From assembly GCA_028281635.1 (NCBI GenBank), contig JANQJM010000189.1, positions 1 to 35,978 of the forward strand: a stretch of DNA of 35,978 nucleotides. Reading direction: 5' to 3'. The stretch is from Pseudomonadales bacterium (GTDB lineage Bacteria > Pseudomonadota > Gammaproteobacteria > Pseudomonadales > Pseudohongiellaceae). Positions 1 to 9,802 of this stretch are shown in pieces. The position numbers and the translations under genes were made by a program. The notes below the pieces were generated by a model. It ran no database searches. It saw only the letters and a program-made list of their open reading frames with translations, and had not been told where the DNA came from. The first letter of the stretch is position 1, and every line of letters starts with the position of its first letter.

Positions 1-1
1 C

Positions 2-2779
2 AACCTCACTATTCCTCGCGACAAACTGGTGGTGATCACTGGACTCTCCGGTTCGGGCAAGTCCTCGCTGGCATTTGACACGCTCTATGCCGAGGGCCAG
101 CGCCGCTATGTGGAATCACTGTCTACTTATGCGCGCCAGTTTCTCTCCATGATGGAGAAGCCTGACATCGACCATATTGAAGGGCTGTCGCCGGCGATTT
201 CTATCGAGCAGAAATCCACCTCCCATAACCCACGCTCGACCGTGGGTACCATCACCGAAATCTACGACTACTTGCGCTTATTGTTTGCCAGGGTTGGTGA
301 ACCTCATTGTCCAGATCACAATCTGCCGCTGGAAGCGCAAACCGTGAGCCAAATGGTTGATAAGGTGATGGCTCTGCCGGAAGGCAGTCGCGTCATGGTG
401 CTGGCCCCTATCATCCGCGAGCGTAAAGGTGAGCATGTCCATGTTTTCAATGAGCTTCGCACCAGCGGTTTTATCCGCGCCCGGGTGGATGGGCTGGTTT
501 GCGAAATTGATTACCCACCAGAGTTAGAGAAAAACAAGAAACACTCCATCGACGTGGTGGTGGACCGGCTCAAGATTAAGCCAGGTCTGGAACAACGCCT
601 GGCAGAAAGTTTCGAAACTGCCCTGCAGCTCGCCGACGGCATTGCAATGGTTAGCCGCATGGATAAAGAAGATGAAGAAGACCTGCTGTTCAGTTCTCTT
701 TTTGCCTGCCCGATATGTGGTCACAGCATTCCAGAGCTGGAACCAAGGCTCTTCTCTTTTAACAATCCTGCCGGGGCTTGTTCCACCTGTGACGGCCTGG
801 GTCTCAAGCAGTTCTTTGACGAGAACCGCATCATCGTCGATGAGAACCTGGCACTGTCCGAAGGTGCTATACGAGGTTGGGATCGACGCAACATCTTTTA
901 TTTTCAGATGTTGACCTCTGTTGCCGATCACTATGGCTTCGCCATCGACACACCTTTTAAAAATCTTCCCAAAAAGTATCGCGATGTAGTACTGCGGGGC
1001 AGCGGCAAAGAGGTTATCGAATTCTGCTATGTGAATGATCGGGGCAATACTTATACCCGCAGCCTGCCCTTCGAAGGCATCCTGCCCAACATGGAACGGC
1101 GCTATCGGGAAACCGAATCCAGTATGGTGCGGGAAGAGCTGGCAAAGTATCTAAGCTCACAGCCCTGCCCCGACTGTGAAGGTACCCGCCTGCGTCGTGA
1201 CGCGCGCTTCGTCCTGGTCAAGGGAACCAGTTTGCCAGGTATTACGGAAATGACCGTCAATCAGGCAGCGGACTACTTCAAGAAGCTCAAACTCACCGGT
1301 AAACGAGCAACCATCGCAGAGAAAGTCCTTAAAGAACTACAGGATCGACTGAAGTTTTTGGTGGACGTGGGTCTGAACTACCTCACATTAAGTCGCAGTG
1401 CCGACACGCTCTCTGGGGGTGAAGCCCAGCGCATTCGATTAGCCAGTCAAATTGGGGCCGGCTTGGTGGGAGTGATGTACATTCTCGACGAACCTTCCAT
1501 TGGCCTCCATCAGCGAGATAACAGTCGCTTACTCAACACCCTGTTCCATCTCAGAGATCTGGGTAACACCGTTCTGGTGGTCGAACACGACGAAGAGGCC
1601 ATTCGAAGTGCCGACCATATCATCGACATCGGGCCGGGAGCTGGAGTGCATGGAGGCGAAATTGTTGCTGAAGGCGCCCTGGAAAGAATCGAAAAATCTC
1701 GCAAGTCTCTTACCGGCAAGTACCTGTCCGGAAAAGAGTCCATTGAAATTCCAGGCGAACGCACAGAATACGATGCAGAAAAACTGCTAACGCTACGTGG
1801 CGCCTCGGGAAACAATTTGCAAAATGTTGATCTCACACTCCCTATTGGTCTCTTCACCTGCATTACGGGCGTCTCGGGTTCCGGCAAGTCAACGCTGATA
1901 AACAACACACTGTATCCGATTACCGCGTCACGTCTTAATAACGCTACAACACTAAATCCAGCACCTTTCGAAGACATTGAAGGGCTTGAGCATCTGGACA
2001 AGGTGGTGGACATCGATCAGAGCCCTATTGGCCGCACCCCCCGATCAAACCCTGCCACTTATACTGGAATTTTTACTCCGGTCAGAGAGTTGTTTGCTGG
2101 TACCCAGGAAGCTCGCACTCGTGGTTACAAGCCAGGGCGTTTCAGTTTCAATGTAAAAGGCGGTCGTTGCGAAGCTTGCCAGGGCGACGGTGTAGTGAAG
2201 GTCGAAATGCATTTCCTGCCCGACGTGTATGTCCCTTGTGATGTGTGCCGCGGCAAGCGCTATAACCGCGAAACTCTGGAAGTGAAATACAAAGACAAAA
2301 ACATCTCCGAAGTCCTGGATATGACCGTCGAAGACGCACGGAAATTTTTCGATGCCATCCCTGCCATCGCACGCAAACTACAAACCCTCATGGACGTAGG
2401 GCTGTCCTACATTCGGCTTGGCCAGGCCGCAACAACGCTGTCCGGCGGTGAGGCACAGCGAGTGAAACTGTCGCGAGAATTATCCAAAAGAGACACTGGC
2501 AAAACCCTCTACATTCTCGATGAACCAACTACTGGCCTGCACTTCCACGACATCAAACAACTGTTAGCCGTTTTGCATCATTTGAGAGACCACGGCAACA
2601 CCATCGTAGTAATCGAACACAATCTGGACGTCATCAAAACCGCCGACTGGATTGTTGACCTGGGACCGGAAGGCGGCAGCGGTGGCGGCAAGATAATTGC
2701 CGAAGGCACGCCGGAACAGGTTGCCAAGAAACGTGGATCACATACTGGTAAGTTCATTAAACAAACTCTGTCCAGCTAA
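2..2779 (+). CDS. uvrA: UvrABC excinuclease subunit A, 5' end missing
   Basis: UvrA is the damage-sensing ATPase of nucleotide excision repair; it dimerises, loads UvrB on damaged DNA and acts in the cytoplasm. The reading frame is open from base 2, so the true start lies outside the window and about 15-20 residues are missing. The 925 visible codons carry both ABC modules: a first Walker A (GLSGSGKS) near the start, a zinc-binding CPIC...CSTC pair, a first signature [16 protein letters not shown], a second Walker A (GVSGSGKST), a second zinc module (CEAC...CDVC) and a second signature [15 protein letters not shown] with the following [11 protein letters not shown]alker B. Both halves and all zinc cysteines are intact, so the protein should be functional. 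Identification is near certain. A promoter or LexA box cannot be judged because upstream DNA is absent. Confidence 0.98.
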   Translation, partial: NLTIPRDKLVVITGLSGSGKSSLAFDTLYAEGQRRYVESLSTYARQFLSMMEKPDIDHIEGLSPAISIEQKSTSHNPRSTVGTITEIYDYLRLLFARVGEPHCPDHNLPLEAQTVSQMVDKVMALPEGSRVMVLAPIIRERKGEHVHVFNELRTSGFIRARVDGLVCEIDYPPELEKNKKHSIDVVVDRLKIKPGLEQRLAESFETALQLADGIAMVSRMDKEDEEDLLFSSLFACPICGHSIPELEPRLFSFNNPAGACSTCDGLGLKQFFDENRIIVDENLALSEGAIRGWDRRNIFYFQMLTSVADHYGFAIDTPFKNLPKKYRDVVLRGSGKEVIEFCYVNDRGNTYTRSLPFEGILPNMERRYRETESSMVREELAKYLSSQPCPDCEGTRLRRDARFVLVKGTSLPGITEMTVNQAADYFKKLKLTGKRATIAEKVLKELQDRLKFLVDVGLNYLTLSRSADTLSGGEAQRIRLASQIGAGLVGVMYILDEPSIGLHQRDNSRLLNTLFHLRDLGNTVLVVEHDEEAIRSADHIIDIGPGAGVHGGEIVAEGALERIEKSRKSLTGKYLSGKESIEIPGERTEYDAEKLLTLRGASGNNLQNVDLTLPIGLFTCITGVSGSGKSTLINNTLYPITASRLNNATTLNPAPFEDIEGLEHLDKVVDIDQSPIGRTPRSNPATYTGIFTPVRELFAGTQEARTRGYKPGRFSFNVKGGRCEACQGDGVVKVEMHFLPDVYVPCDVCRGKRYNRETLEVKYKDKNISEVLDMTVEDARKFFDAIPAIARKLQTLMDVGLSYIRLGQAATTLSGGEAQRVKLSRELSKRDTGKTLYILDEPTTGLHFHDIKQLLAVLHHLRDHGNTIVVIEHNLDVIKTADWIVDLGPEGGSGGGKIIAEGTPEQVAKKRGSHTGKFIKQTLSS

Positions 2780-2869
2780 TCCTCCGAAATCACTTTCGCT
2801 TCAGCACCCTAGAACGCATGTTTGAATCTCTGGAATATCAGCCGGTGCATGTGATCAGTTATTCACCAG

Positions 2870-2896
2870 AAACTGATCAATTATTGATCAGTTTTT
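2870..2896 (+). terminator. Probable intrinsic terminator downstream of uvrA
   Basis: A perfect 11-bp inverted repeat (AAACTGATCAA, loop TTA, TTGATCAGTTT) is followed by further T residues, about 90 bp after the uvrA stop. The stem is AT-rich, so termination may be inefficient. It could alternatively be a palindromic binding site, since the core TGATCA is self-complementary. Confidence 0.5.
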
Positions 2897-3215
2897 AAGC
2901 CTGCTTTGTAAATTCCCGAATAATCAAAAAAAGCCCTTGGGGTAGCTCTTATCTGTGTGACAGAATCATTACAGCGCATTCGCATTTCTGGCCTATTGTG
3001 TTTGACGGACATCGTCTGCAGGTCAGAGTTTATAAGGGATGCGGCGGGGGACTTACCGAACGAAAAATTCTGCATGTCACAAAATTGCAATGACCTCACC
3101 ATTAAAATGTACAGGTTAAACATGGACATGCCGAATCATATGCGCAGTGAAGCGCAGCAACTATAAAAACATGCGTTCGGTAAGTTAACGAATAATTACC
3201 AAACCCTTTACTTTC

Positions 3216-3221
3216 AGGAGG
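3216..3221 (+). promoter_or_regulatory. Strong Shine-Dalgarno of the Oar-like receptor
   Basis: AGGAGG sits 5 nt before the ATG at 3227. It fixes the start and suggests high translation, as expected for an abundant outer-membrane protein. Confidence 0.8.
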
Positions 3222-3226
3222 AGCAA

Positions 3227-6200
3227 ATGCGCTGTCCACAAAGTGCAAAGAAACTGCTGTGCGCCTCTGTTTTGCTGGGACTCGGTCTTTCCGGAGAACT
3301 GGCAGCACAGGATACCGCATCCGCAATCCGAGGCCGTCTGGTAGACGGTTCCGGCAATCCACTGGTGAATGCCACTGTCGAAATTCAAGATTCTCGTACC
3401 GGTTCAACCCGAACGCTGCAATCGAACAATTCCGGTACTTTCTACGCCACTAACTTACCAGTAGGTGGTCCATACATAGTCACTATTAACAACGCCAAGA
3501 CCGTAACCATCGACACCATTCAACTGGGTGATGTGTACAACCTAACGGTCGACATGGGCGCGCCAAGCGAGATTGAGGAGATCATCGTTTTTGGTGAAGC
3601 CAATACGCTTGTGGACGTTGCGGCGGGTCCTTCTGCGACGTTTGGGCAGTTCGAATTGGATACCATGGTTGCCTACAACCGGGACATTCGAGACGTCTAC
3701 TCCGTCGATCCACGTTTCAACCTCGACGGGGATGCACGAGATTCGCAGGTTAACTGTATCGGTAAGCACCCTCGCTTTAATAGCCTGAGTCTTGACGGTG
3801 TGGCTCAAAACGACCGCTTCGGTCTGAACAACAATGGCTACGCCACTGCGACCGGAATGCCCTTCCCGTACGCGGCAATCGGTCAGGTATCCGCAGAACT
3901 TGCTCCTTTTGATGTAACTTACGGTGGTTTCAGCGCCTGTAACATCAACGCAGTAACCAAGTCCGGAACCAATGAATGGACTGGTAATGCTTTCTTCGAA
4001 GGCACTAACGACGGTCTCCGTGGTGACTCCATCACCACACCGAATGGGCAAGACATCAGATTCACCACAGAAGATTATGACGAGGAGTACTACGGTTTCT
4101 CGGTTGGCGGTCCACTGATCGAAGACAAGCTCTTCATCTTCGGTGCCTATGAAGAATCAGAATCGCCTGAATTTATCGCTCAGGGTTTTGCCGGTTCCAG
4201 CAACGGCGAAGCACGACCTTGGCTTTCTCAGTCAGACTTCAATCGCATCCGCGATATTTCCAACAGCGTCTACAACTATGATCCCGGTGGTGAACCAACA
4301 AATGGTGTGCAGACAACCGAGAGCTATATCATTCGCCTGGATTACAACATCAATGAGAATCACACTGCCTCATTGATTTACAACGGCTACGATGGCGTGG
4401 AAGACCGGGCGTCTGACAGTGATCCCAATGAATTTGAGTTCTCCAATCACTTCTATCAGAAGGGTGCAGAGCTCGAAACCTGGACGGCCCGTTTACAGTC
4501 GCAATGGTCCGATTCCTTCTCCAGTGAGATCTTCATCAACACCAACGAAATGGTTGATGCACAAAACACTGTGGGTCCACTGGATTTCGGTGACCATCAA
4601 ATCAGTCTCGGTCGTGACATTGTATATCTGGGTGCTGATGACTCTCGTCAAGCGAACCAGTTGAACTGGGAATCCACTTTCTATCGCTTCCAGGGCCAAT
4701 ACCTGGCAGGCGATCACGTCATCACGTTTGGTTATGAACGTGACGAGTTAGATGTCTTCAACCAGTTCGTACAACACTCCAATGGTGGTGAGTACGACTA
4801 CTTTGACGATTCAGGTGACAACCCCGCTTCCTGCGCTGCATTGACAGCTCAGGGTCGTTTCGACGACCCGCTATGTGGTCTCTCTGGTATCGACAAGTTC
4901 GAACTGGGTCGGCCAAGCCGTATTTACTACGGTAGCGGCGGTGGTACCAACAATCCCGATGACGCTGCAGCTAATTACGGCAATGACATGGATATCTTCT
5001 ATGTCCAGGATGAGTGGTATATCCCCGATTACAACCTGACACTGGTAGGTGGTCTGCGTTATGAGCGCATGAGCATGTCTGACCGACCAACTTTCAACCA
5101 GGCGTTCACCAACACTGCTGGTGTTCGCAACGATGCAAACCTTGATGGTGTGGATCTGTGGATGCCTCGTCTTGGTTTTACCTGGGAAGCGAACTACAAC
5201 CTGACTGTACGTGGTGGTATTGGCCTCTACTCAGGCGGCAATCCAAACGTGTGGATCACCAACGCCTGGAGTAATGACGGTATCTCTAACGTCCAATTGC
5301 AGCTCCGTAACTTCGATGGGGCGCGTTCTGTGCTGAACGATCTACCACTGAGTGGTGCTGGACGACCTGGTTTCGACGTACCTCAACAGATGGTTGATCA
5401 AGTTGCTGCAACCACTGTGGACGACGGTTCCGATGAAAACCTGGTGCTGATCGATCCTAATTATGAACAACCTTCCGAACTGAAGTATGCCCTCGGTGCA
5501 ACATATACCTTTAATAACGGTATCAGCGTAGACGCAGACATCCTCTATTCACAACAGGACAATCCAGCTTACTACGAGGACATCTCACAGGATCAGATAG
5601 GCACTACTGCTGCCGGACAACCGATCTATGATTTCGTGCGCGGCGAGAGCAACTTCATGCTCACCAATGCCCAGACTGACGGTGACGGCCTCGCGGTTTC
5701 AGTCGTTGCTAAACAACGCACCGACTGGGGTCTAGACTGGTTATTTGGTTATGCCTTCACGGATCAGACCGACGTCAGCCCAATGACTTCGTTCACAGCG
5801 GGTTCAAACTTCGACAACCTGGCAACCACCACACTGTTGGATCCATTGCCAGCGACGTCGAACTACGTATCGCCACACCGCTTCACAGCGCGTTTGAGCT
5901 ACGGCCGCGATTTCATTCCTAACCACGAGACTCGCATCACTGCCCTGTTCTTCCGCAAGAAAGGACAGCCACAAAGCTTTGTGATGAGCTCGCAGCCTCT
6001 GGAAGGTGATCAGCGTTTTGGTCGCCACCAGCTCTACATTCCTGCTCTGAATGATCCGAATGTAGTGCTTGGCCCTGACTTCGACACCGCTGCCTGGGGT
6101 GAATTTATTCGTGCTAACGGCTATGCCGATTTCGCCGGTGGTTTTCTGCCACGTAACGAATCACATGCCCGTTGGTCTTCTCGAATGGACCTGAGAATCG

Positions 6201-6451
6201 ACCAGGAGATTCCTTTCTTCTTCGGTTCACGAGCCAGGGCGTACCTGAAAGTTTACAACCTGTTGAACCTGCTCAATGACGAATGGGGCGTGCAGTATGA
6301 CGCCGAATTCTTCTCGCAGGAAGTTGTGGACATGGATCTTGATGCACAAGGTCGCTACGTGTTCAACGAGTTCACTCCCGACACAATTAACGATCTCAGA
6401 GAGAACGCAACTCTGTATGAAGTTCGTTTGGGACTGCAGATAGAATTCTGA
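3227..6451 (+). CDS. Oar-like TonB-dependent outer-membrane receptor
   Basis: A 1074-residue outer-membrane protein with the layout of Oar/OmpA-related TonB receptors. Residues 1-27 are a Sec signal peptide (hydrophobic core LLCASVLLGLGLSG, cleavage near LAAQ). Residues about 33-105 form a carboxypeptidase-regulatory-like beta domain (AIRGRLVDGSGNPLVNATV). A plug domain follows at about 125-255 with the Oar-type stretch NAVTKSGTNEWTGNAFFEG. The remainder is a long beta-barrel with many aromatic/Asp-rich strands and loops, ending in a C-terminal Phe (GLQIEF) as needed for barrel assembly. Such receptors import large substrates using TonB energy; Oar-type members are linked to peptide or protein uptake and secretion, but the ligand here is unknown. 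The gene stands alone on its strand, with a strong ribosome-binding site and a strong terminator right behind it. A secreted peptidase gene lies about 1.7 kb downstream, which fits peptide scavenging (inference). Confidence 0.9.
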   Translation: MRCPQSAKKLLCASVLLGLGLSGELAAQDTASAIRGRLVDGSGNPLVNATVEIQDSRTGSTRTLQSNNSGTFYATNLPVGGPYIVTINNAKTVTIDTIQLGDVYNLTVDMGAPSEIEEIIVFGEANTLVDVAAGPSATFGQFELDTMVAYNRDIRDVYSVDPRFNLDGDARDSQVNCIGKHPRFNSLSLDGVAQNDRFGLNNNGYATATGMPFPYAAIGQVSAELAPFDVTYGGFSACNINAVTKSGTNEWTGNAFFEGTNDGLRGDSITTPNGQDIRFTTEDYDEEYYGFSVGGPLIEDKLFIFGAYEESESPEFIAQGFAGSSNGEARPWLSQSDFNRIRDISNSVYNYDPGGEPTNGVQTTESYIIRLDYNINENHTASLIYNGYDGVEDRASDSDPNEFEFSNHFYQKGAELETWTARLQSQWSDSFSSEIFINTNEMVDAQNTVGPLDFGDHQISLGRDIVYLGADDSRQANQLNWESTFYRFQGQYLAGDHVITFGYERDELDVFNQFVQHSNGGEYDYFDDSGDNPASCAALTAQGRFDDPLCGLSGIDKFELGRPSRIYYGSGGGTNNPDDAAANYGNDMDIFYVQDEWYIPDYNLTLVGGLRYERMSMSDRPTFNQAFTNTAGVRNDANLDGVDLWMPRLGFTWEANYNLTVRGGIGLYSGGNPNVWITNAWSNDGISNVQLQLRNFDGARSVLNDLPLSGAGRPGFDVPQQMVDQVAATTVDDGSDENLVLIDPNYEQPSELKYALGATYTFNNGISVDADILYSQQDNPAYYEDISQDQIGTTAAGQPIYDFVRGESNFMLTNAQTDGDGLAVSVVAKQRTDWGLDWLFGYAFTDQTDVSPMTSFTAGSNFDNLATTTLLDPLPATSNYVSPHRFTARLSYGRDFIPNHETRITALFFRKKGQPQSFVMSSQPLEGDQRFGRHQLYIPALNDPNVVLGPDFDTAAWGEFIRANGYADFAGGFLPRNESHARWSSRMDLRIDQEIPFFFGSRARAYLKVYNLLNLLNDEWGVQYDAEFFSQEVVDMDLDAQGRYVFNEFTPDTINDLRENATLYEVRLGLQIEF

Positions 6452-6471
6452 TTCGATCTATTGGGTAAAAG

Positions 6472-6507
6472 AAAACCCGGCTACTACTCAGGTAGCCGGG
6501 TTTTTTT
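6472..6507. terminator. Strong bidirectional terminator between convergent genes
   Basis: A 13-bp perfect stem (AAAACCCGGCTAC / GTAGCCGGGTTTT) with a 7-nt loop is followed by T7 on the plus strand. On the minus strand the stem is followed by TTTTCTTTT. It therefore serves both the receptor gene ending at 6451 and the serine-hydrolase gene ending at 6506, whose stop codon lies inside the T-tract. Confidence 0.92.
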
Positions 6508-7528
6508 ATGTTCCAGGGGCCGCGGCAGCAGCGCGAAGAAAATTCATAGCAATCGACTCAGCTCGCACTGTGTTTTTATTGCTAATGGCAACCACCAGCA
6601 CATCATCACGTCCATCATATTCAACAGCAGCATTGAACTCATGTTGACTGCTTCCTCCCGCGGTTCCAAATCCACCAGCCAGACTCCGTGCTATCCCGCT
6701 CCGCTCAAGTGTTTCCCGGTCCAGAACATTCCCGGCACGCAGTGCATGCATCCATCTTCGCAAATCGCCAATCGTAGAAACCATGCCACCATTACCGACC
6801 AGCACCCAGGAATAATTCCAGTCTGCTGGTGAACTGCAGCCGAGGATTTCGTTTTCTGTCGAGGCCATCTCACTGAAACGCTCGCCCCAGAACCCTGTTC
6901 TTTCCATGCCCGCTGGTAAAAACAACTTCGAACGCAGATAGTCCGCATAACTTTGTCCGCTAACCTCTTCAATGATCATCGCCAGCAAGGTATAACCACT
7001 ATTCGAGTATTCTTCTCGCCGACCCGGAGAAAACAGCAAAGGCCGGGAAAAGATCTCTGCTTTCGCTCTATTCTTGTCCATTACCTCAAAATCACCCATG
7101 CCTGCTTCCGTCTCATGGTAGGTATCAATACCTGATCGATGCTGCATCAGTTGTTCGATGGTGATGCTCTGCTTGTCAGCAGGAACACCGTCCAGATAGG
7201 AGGCGATTGGGAGACCGGTATCCAGAAGACCATCGGACTCAAGTCTGTAGATCGCGACATCGGTAAAGAGTTTGGTAATCGACCCGATGGCAAAAATAGT
7301 ATTGGCAGTGTTGTTGGTGCGCTGGTCACAACTTGCGCTACCGAACCCCGACTCAAACAGGATTTCATCGTTTTTAGTTACCAAAACAACGCCCGAAAAC
7401 TGATTGGCTTCCAGCCCTGCCACCATCTCTTCCAGAGTGCCAGGAGCCGTAGTGCATGCTGACAGGTTCACAAACATCACTAAAGCAAAAAGCTGTTGAT
7501 TGAGCAGAAGCTTTTCTGGATTCATCAT
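6506..7528 (-). CDS. Lipoprotein serine hydrolase, beta-lactamase/class C penicillin-binding fold
   Basis: A beta-lactamase-related serine hydrolase (class C/DD-peptidase/esterase superfamily). I start it at the ATG pair 7523-7528 because the next 20 residues form a lipoprotein signal with lipobox LSAC (Cys25), predicting membrane anchoring facing the periplasm. The frame stays open upstream to 7708, but that extension would place a basic soluble stretch before the lipoprotein signal and would overlap the divergent regulator gene. Catalytic motifs: SITK (Ser83, Lys86), YSN (Tyr174, Asn176) and a C-terminal TAGG replacing the KTG box. Length is about 340 residues. The exact substrate (cell-wall peptide, ester or beta-lactam) cannot be told, and the fold alone does not imply antibiotic resistance. 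The gene is transcribed away from the winged-helix regulator at 7667, with a short shared region between them. Confidence 0.85.
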   Translation of the reverse strand: MMNPEKLLLNQQLFALVMFVNLSACTTAPGTLEEMVAGLEANQFSGVVLVTKNDEILFESGFGSASCDQRTNNTANTIFAIGSITKLFTDVAIYRLESDGLLDTGLPIASYLDGVPADKQSITIEQLMQHRSGIDTYHETEAGMGDFEVMDKNRAKAEIFSRPLLFSPGRREEYSNSGYTLLAMIIEEVSGQSYADYLRSKLFLPAGMERTGFWGERFSEMASTENEILGCSSPADWNYSWVLVGNGGMVSTIGDLRRWMHALRAGNVLDRETLERSGIARSLAGGFGTAGGSSQHEFNAAVEYDGRDDVLVVAISNKNTVRAESIAMNFLRAAAAAPGT

Positions 7529-7666
7529 TCGATCTCTATTGGGATATAGTCTCTCTGGACTCTTTCTGATACAGGTAAGAACCTTTTCACACTGTAGCCA
7601 GGCCGCCAGATCGATTCTTGAAGTTTTCCTGAAGAATTCCTTGCGGCCACTCACGGAACAAATTGC

Positions 7667-8161
7667 ATGCACAGCGGCTCTTTTCAAATTGGCGAGATAA
7701 TCATTCACCCTGACAAAAACGAGATATGCACTGCGCTAGACATATATCGCGTCGAGCACAGGCTTATTCAAATTCTGCAACTGTTGGCAAATGCGGCTGG
7801 GAAAACTGTCAGTAAACAGGAAATCGCCGAACAAGTATGGGCGCCTAAGCTGATGAGCGATGAAAGTCTGGCGCAAGCCATCTCGCAACTACGTAAATAC
7901 CTGGGAGATTCAGCAGCCAAATCGCAAGTGATCAGAACAATCCCTAAAGTCGGCTATTCATTGGTGAGCGAAGTGACGTGGAATTCTCCTCCCCCGACAG
8001 TATTCAACTCCGGCAATCACGGGAGAAATGTCCCTGTGCAGCTGATACTTGGCGTTCTGTGTGCAATCCTGGCTGGTCTTCTTCTCTACTCCTTTGGCGG
8101 CAATGAGGAAATTGAGATTGAAGAAATAGAAATAGAGCGCAGCGAATCTCTTATTCTGTAG
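7667..8161 (+). CDS. Membrane-anchored winged-helix (CadC/ToxR-like) regulator with very short periplasmic tail
   Basis: A 164-residue protein. Residues about 5-100 are an OmpR/PhoB-type winged helix (SKQEIAEQVW, then SLAQAISQLRKYLGD as recognition helix, then IRTIPKVGYSLV as wing). A linker and one transmembrane helix follow at about 124-146 (LILGVLCAILAGLLLY), and the protein ends in an acidic tail with an EIEIEEIEIE run. This is the CadC/ToxR topology (cytoplasmic DNA binding, membrane anchor), but the periplasmic sensor is almost absent: about 18 residues compared with 150 or more in typical CadC. It probably regulates neighbouring envelope genes, including the divergent serine hydrolase (inference). 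The start is the only ATG that gives the full wing domain; the ribosome-binding site is weak. Confidence 0.8.
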   Translation: MHSGSFQIGEIIIHPDKNEICTALDIYRVEHRLIQILQLLANAAGKTVSKQEIAEQVWAPKLMSDESLAQAISQLRKYLGDSAAKSQVIRTIPKVGYSLVSEVTWNSPPPTVFNSGNHGRNVPVQLILGVLCAILAGLLLYSFGGNEEIEIEEIEIERSESLIL

Positions 8162-8191
8162 CTGACAGTTGTTCTATTTCCACCAGTGCAA

Positions 8192-9802
8192 CTATCGCAC
8201 TTTGAAAACAGGGTATTCGACACTGCCGTTAGCAGATAGAGCTGGCTCCAGGTAGCCATCAAACAGATTCCAATAAGCCAGCCCATCGTCCGACTCCGGC
8301 TCCAGCAAATAGAAAATCAAGTTCGCCAATCGGTCATTCATAGAGACTACAAAATCGCCGCGGGAAAATGCCCGAGTCTCATTGCGAAATTCTCCACGCA
8401 ATAATGAGTTGCGGTGCCCGTTTTGCACATAGTTTTGCTTTCCAATTTCATCGATGATGAATACTTCACCATTGAAGCTGGTATCGGCTTCCAGTACCTC
8501 TACCCAGATTCCATGTTCTCGTAACTTGTCAGCCAATCCAGCAAACGCAGAACTGAATACATAGGCATTGGGGACAACAGCAGTTCTGATCGCCTCGAAT
8601 GCGTTATAGTTAATAACGCCCGGAATAGTGACCAGCTCGGCACTGCGCACGAAGTCTTCCTCGCCTGCATCGTTGACATAAGGGATATAGGAATAAGTGA
8701 GTAGATCCAATGGCTCTTCCCTGGGCACCATCAGGTACTGCACGCCCTTCTCCTGGCCTATGGAAGATTCAGCAACTCTCGCATCAGCTTCCTGATTAAT
8801 ACGCTGAATTTCGCCGCCATTAATATTTGTGTACTCAAGAATCTCCTCTACAAAAGCATTGGCGGCATGCACGCGTTTGTAAAAACGATCATGGGAAAAA
8901 GTCTCACTCAAGATTGCCATGCGATTGCGCAAAGCCATGTTATTGGTTATGTAGCGCGGCGCATGATGATAGGTACGCAATTCAGCGGGGGGCCAGTCAC
9001 GGTAGTTGTAACCCCCATACCAGTTGAACTCTAGAGAAAACTTATCCCTTACAGATTCCTGGATGGCTGGCAACATGATGTCTGAAGTATAGTCTGATGT
9101 CGCCGCATCCCCAGCCGTATGATAAGACGGCGCATAAGTGAGCGAGTAACCGTGCCAGGTGCCATTTGTTGTATGCAGGTCAACCAGCAGGTCAGGGTCC
9201 CAGCGTTGAATCACCTTCTCATACAACGCCTTGGTTTCATCCGCTTCCACGATCATGCCATCGCGGTTCAAGTCATAGCCATGCGCGGCGCGCAGTCCCG
9301 TAAATAATGGACTGAATTCCTGGTTCGGACGATTGTCTTGCGACATCGCGTCGTTGCCATCGGCGTTATAGATAGGCACAAAAACAATGATCTGATTGTC
9401 CAGCAGATGCTGCTTGTCACCATACAAGATATCCCGCATGACGATCAGCGATGCTTCTTTTCCTTCGACTTCCCCGCCGTGGATATTGCCCTGAATGTAA
9501 ATCACCGGCTTACCCGAGGCTTCAGCTTGCTCTGGCGTATTGATAGGAGGATTCGCCAGCACCACAATCGGTACGTCGCGACCTTCGCGCGTCAACAGGA
9601 GCCGTTCCCGGTGCATCAATTGGGTATTCGCCGCCAGCGCTTCAATCACATCTACTACCTCCTGAAAGGTGGAGGTGCGCTCGTAATTACTCCGCTCTGC
9701 TGCCGTCAACATGGCTTCAGTAAAAGAGAAATTCTGCTGGGCTGCGGCTGAGTAGATGCCGCAAATTGAGCTCAGGAGGACAGCAAATAGTGAGCGAGAC
9801 AT
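8192..9802 (-). CDS. Secreted M14-family zinc carboxypeptidase
   Basis: A 536-residue metallopeptidase of the M14 family. Residues 1-21 are a Sec signal peptide (LFAVLLSSICGIYSAAA). The zinc site is visible: QGNIHGGEVEGKE gives His108 and Glu111, and DLHTTNGTWHG gives His210. Other family marks are YDLNRDG (Asn179/Arg180, substrate carboxylate binding) and a candidate catalytic Glu300 in RMAILSETFSHD. A C-terminal region of about 200 residues follows the catalytic domain and has no assigned role. The likely job is trimming peptides in the periplasm or outside the cell. Start support: AGGAG lies 11 nt upstream of the ATG on the minus strand. It is convergent with the regulator gene ending at 8161, with a 30-bp gap and no obvious terminator. 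Confidence 0.9.
   Translation of the reverse strand: MSRSLFAVLLSSICGIYSAAAQQNFSFTEAMLTAAERSNYERTSTFQEVVDVIEALAANTQLMHRERLLLTREGRDVPIVVLANPPINTPEQAEASGKPVIYIQGNIHGGEVEGKEASLIVMRDILYGDKQHLLDNQIIVFVPIYNADGNDAMSQDNRPNQEFSPLFTGLRAAHGYDLNRDGMIVEADETKALYEKVIQRWDPDLLVDLHTTNGTWHGYSLTYAPSYHTAGDAATSDYTSDIMLPAIQESVRDKFSLEFNWYGGYNYRDWPPAELRTYHHAPRYITNNMALRNRMAILSETFSHDRFYKRVHAANAFVEEILEYTNINGGEIQRINQEADARVAESSIGQEKGVQYLMVPREEPLDLLTYSYIPYVNDAGEEDFVRSAELVTIPGVINYNAFEAIRTAVVPNAYVFSSAFAGLADKLREHGIWVEVLEADTSFNGEVFIIDEIGKQNYVQNGHRNSLLRGEFRNETRAFSRGDFVVSMNDRLANLIFYLLEPESDDGLAYWNLFDGYLEPALSANGSVEYPVFKVR

Larger units (their letters stand above)
2780..3226. other. Gene-free region between uvrA and the Oar-like receptor gene
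   Basis: Apart from the hairpin at 2870-2896 and the ribosome-binding site at 3216-3221, I see nothing firm in these 447 bases. A 69-codon plus-strand frame (2957-3166) has no convincing ribosome-binding site or protein features. The promoter of the downstream receptor must lie here, but no clear -35/-10 pair stands out. The long leader leaves room for a regulated 5' UTR. Confidence 0.5.

Noticed and set aside
2957..3166. 69-codon plus-strand frame between uvrA and the receptor
   Set aside because: No ribosome-binding site, no domain or signal peptide; looks like random open sequence in a leader region.
7526..7708. N-terminal extension of the serine hydrolase frame to 7708
   Set aside because: A lipoprotein signal with lipobox begins at the internal ATG pair; the extension would bury it and overlap the divergent regulator gene.
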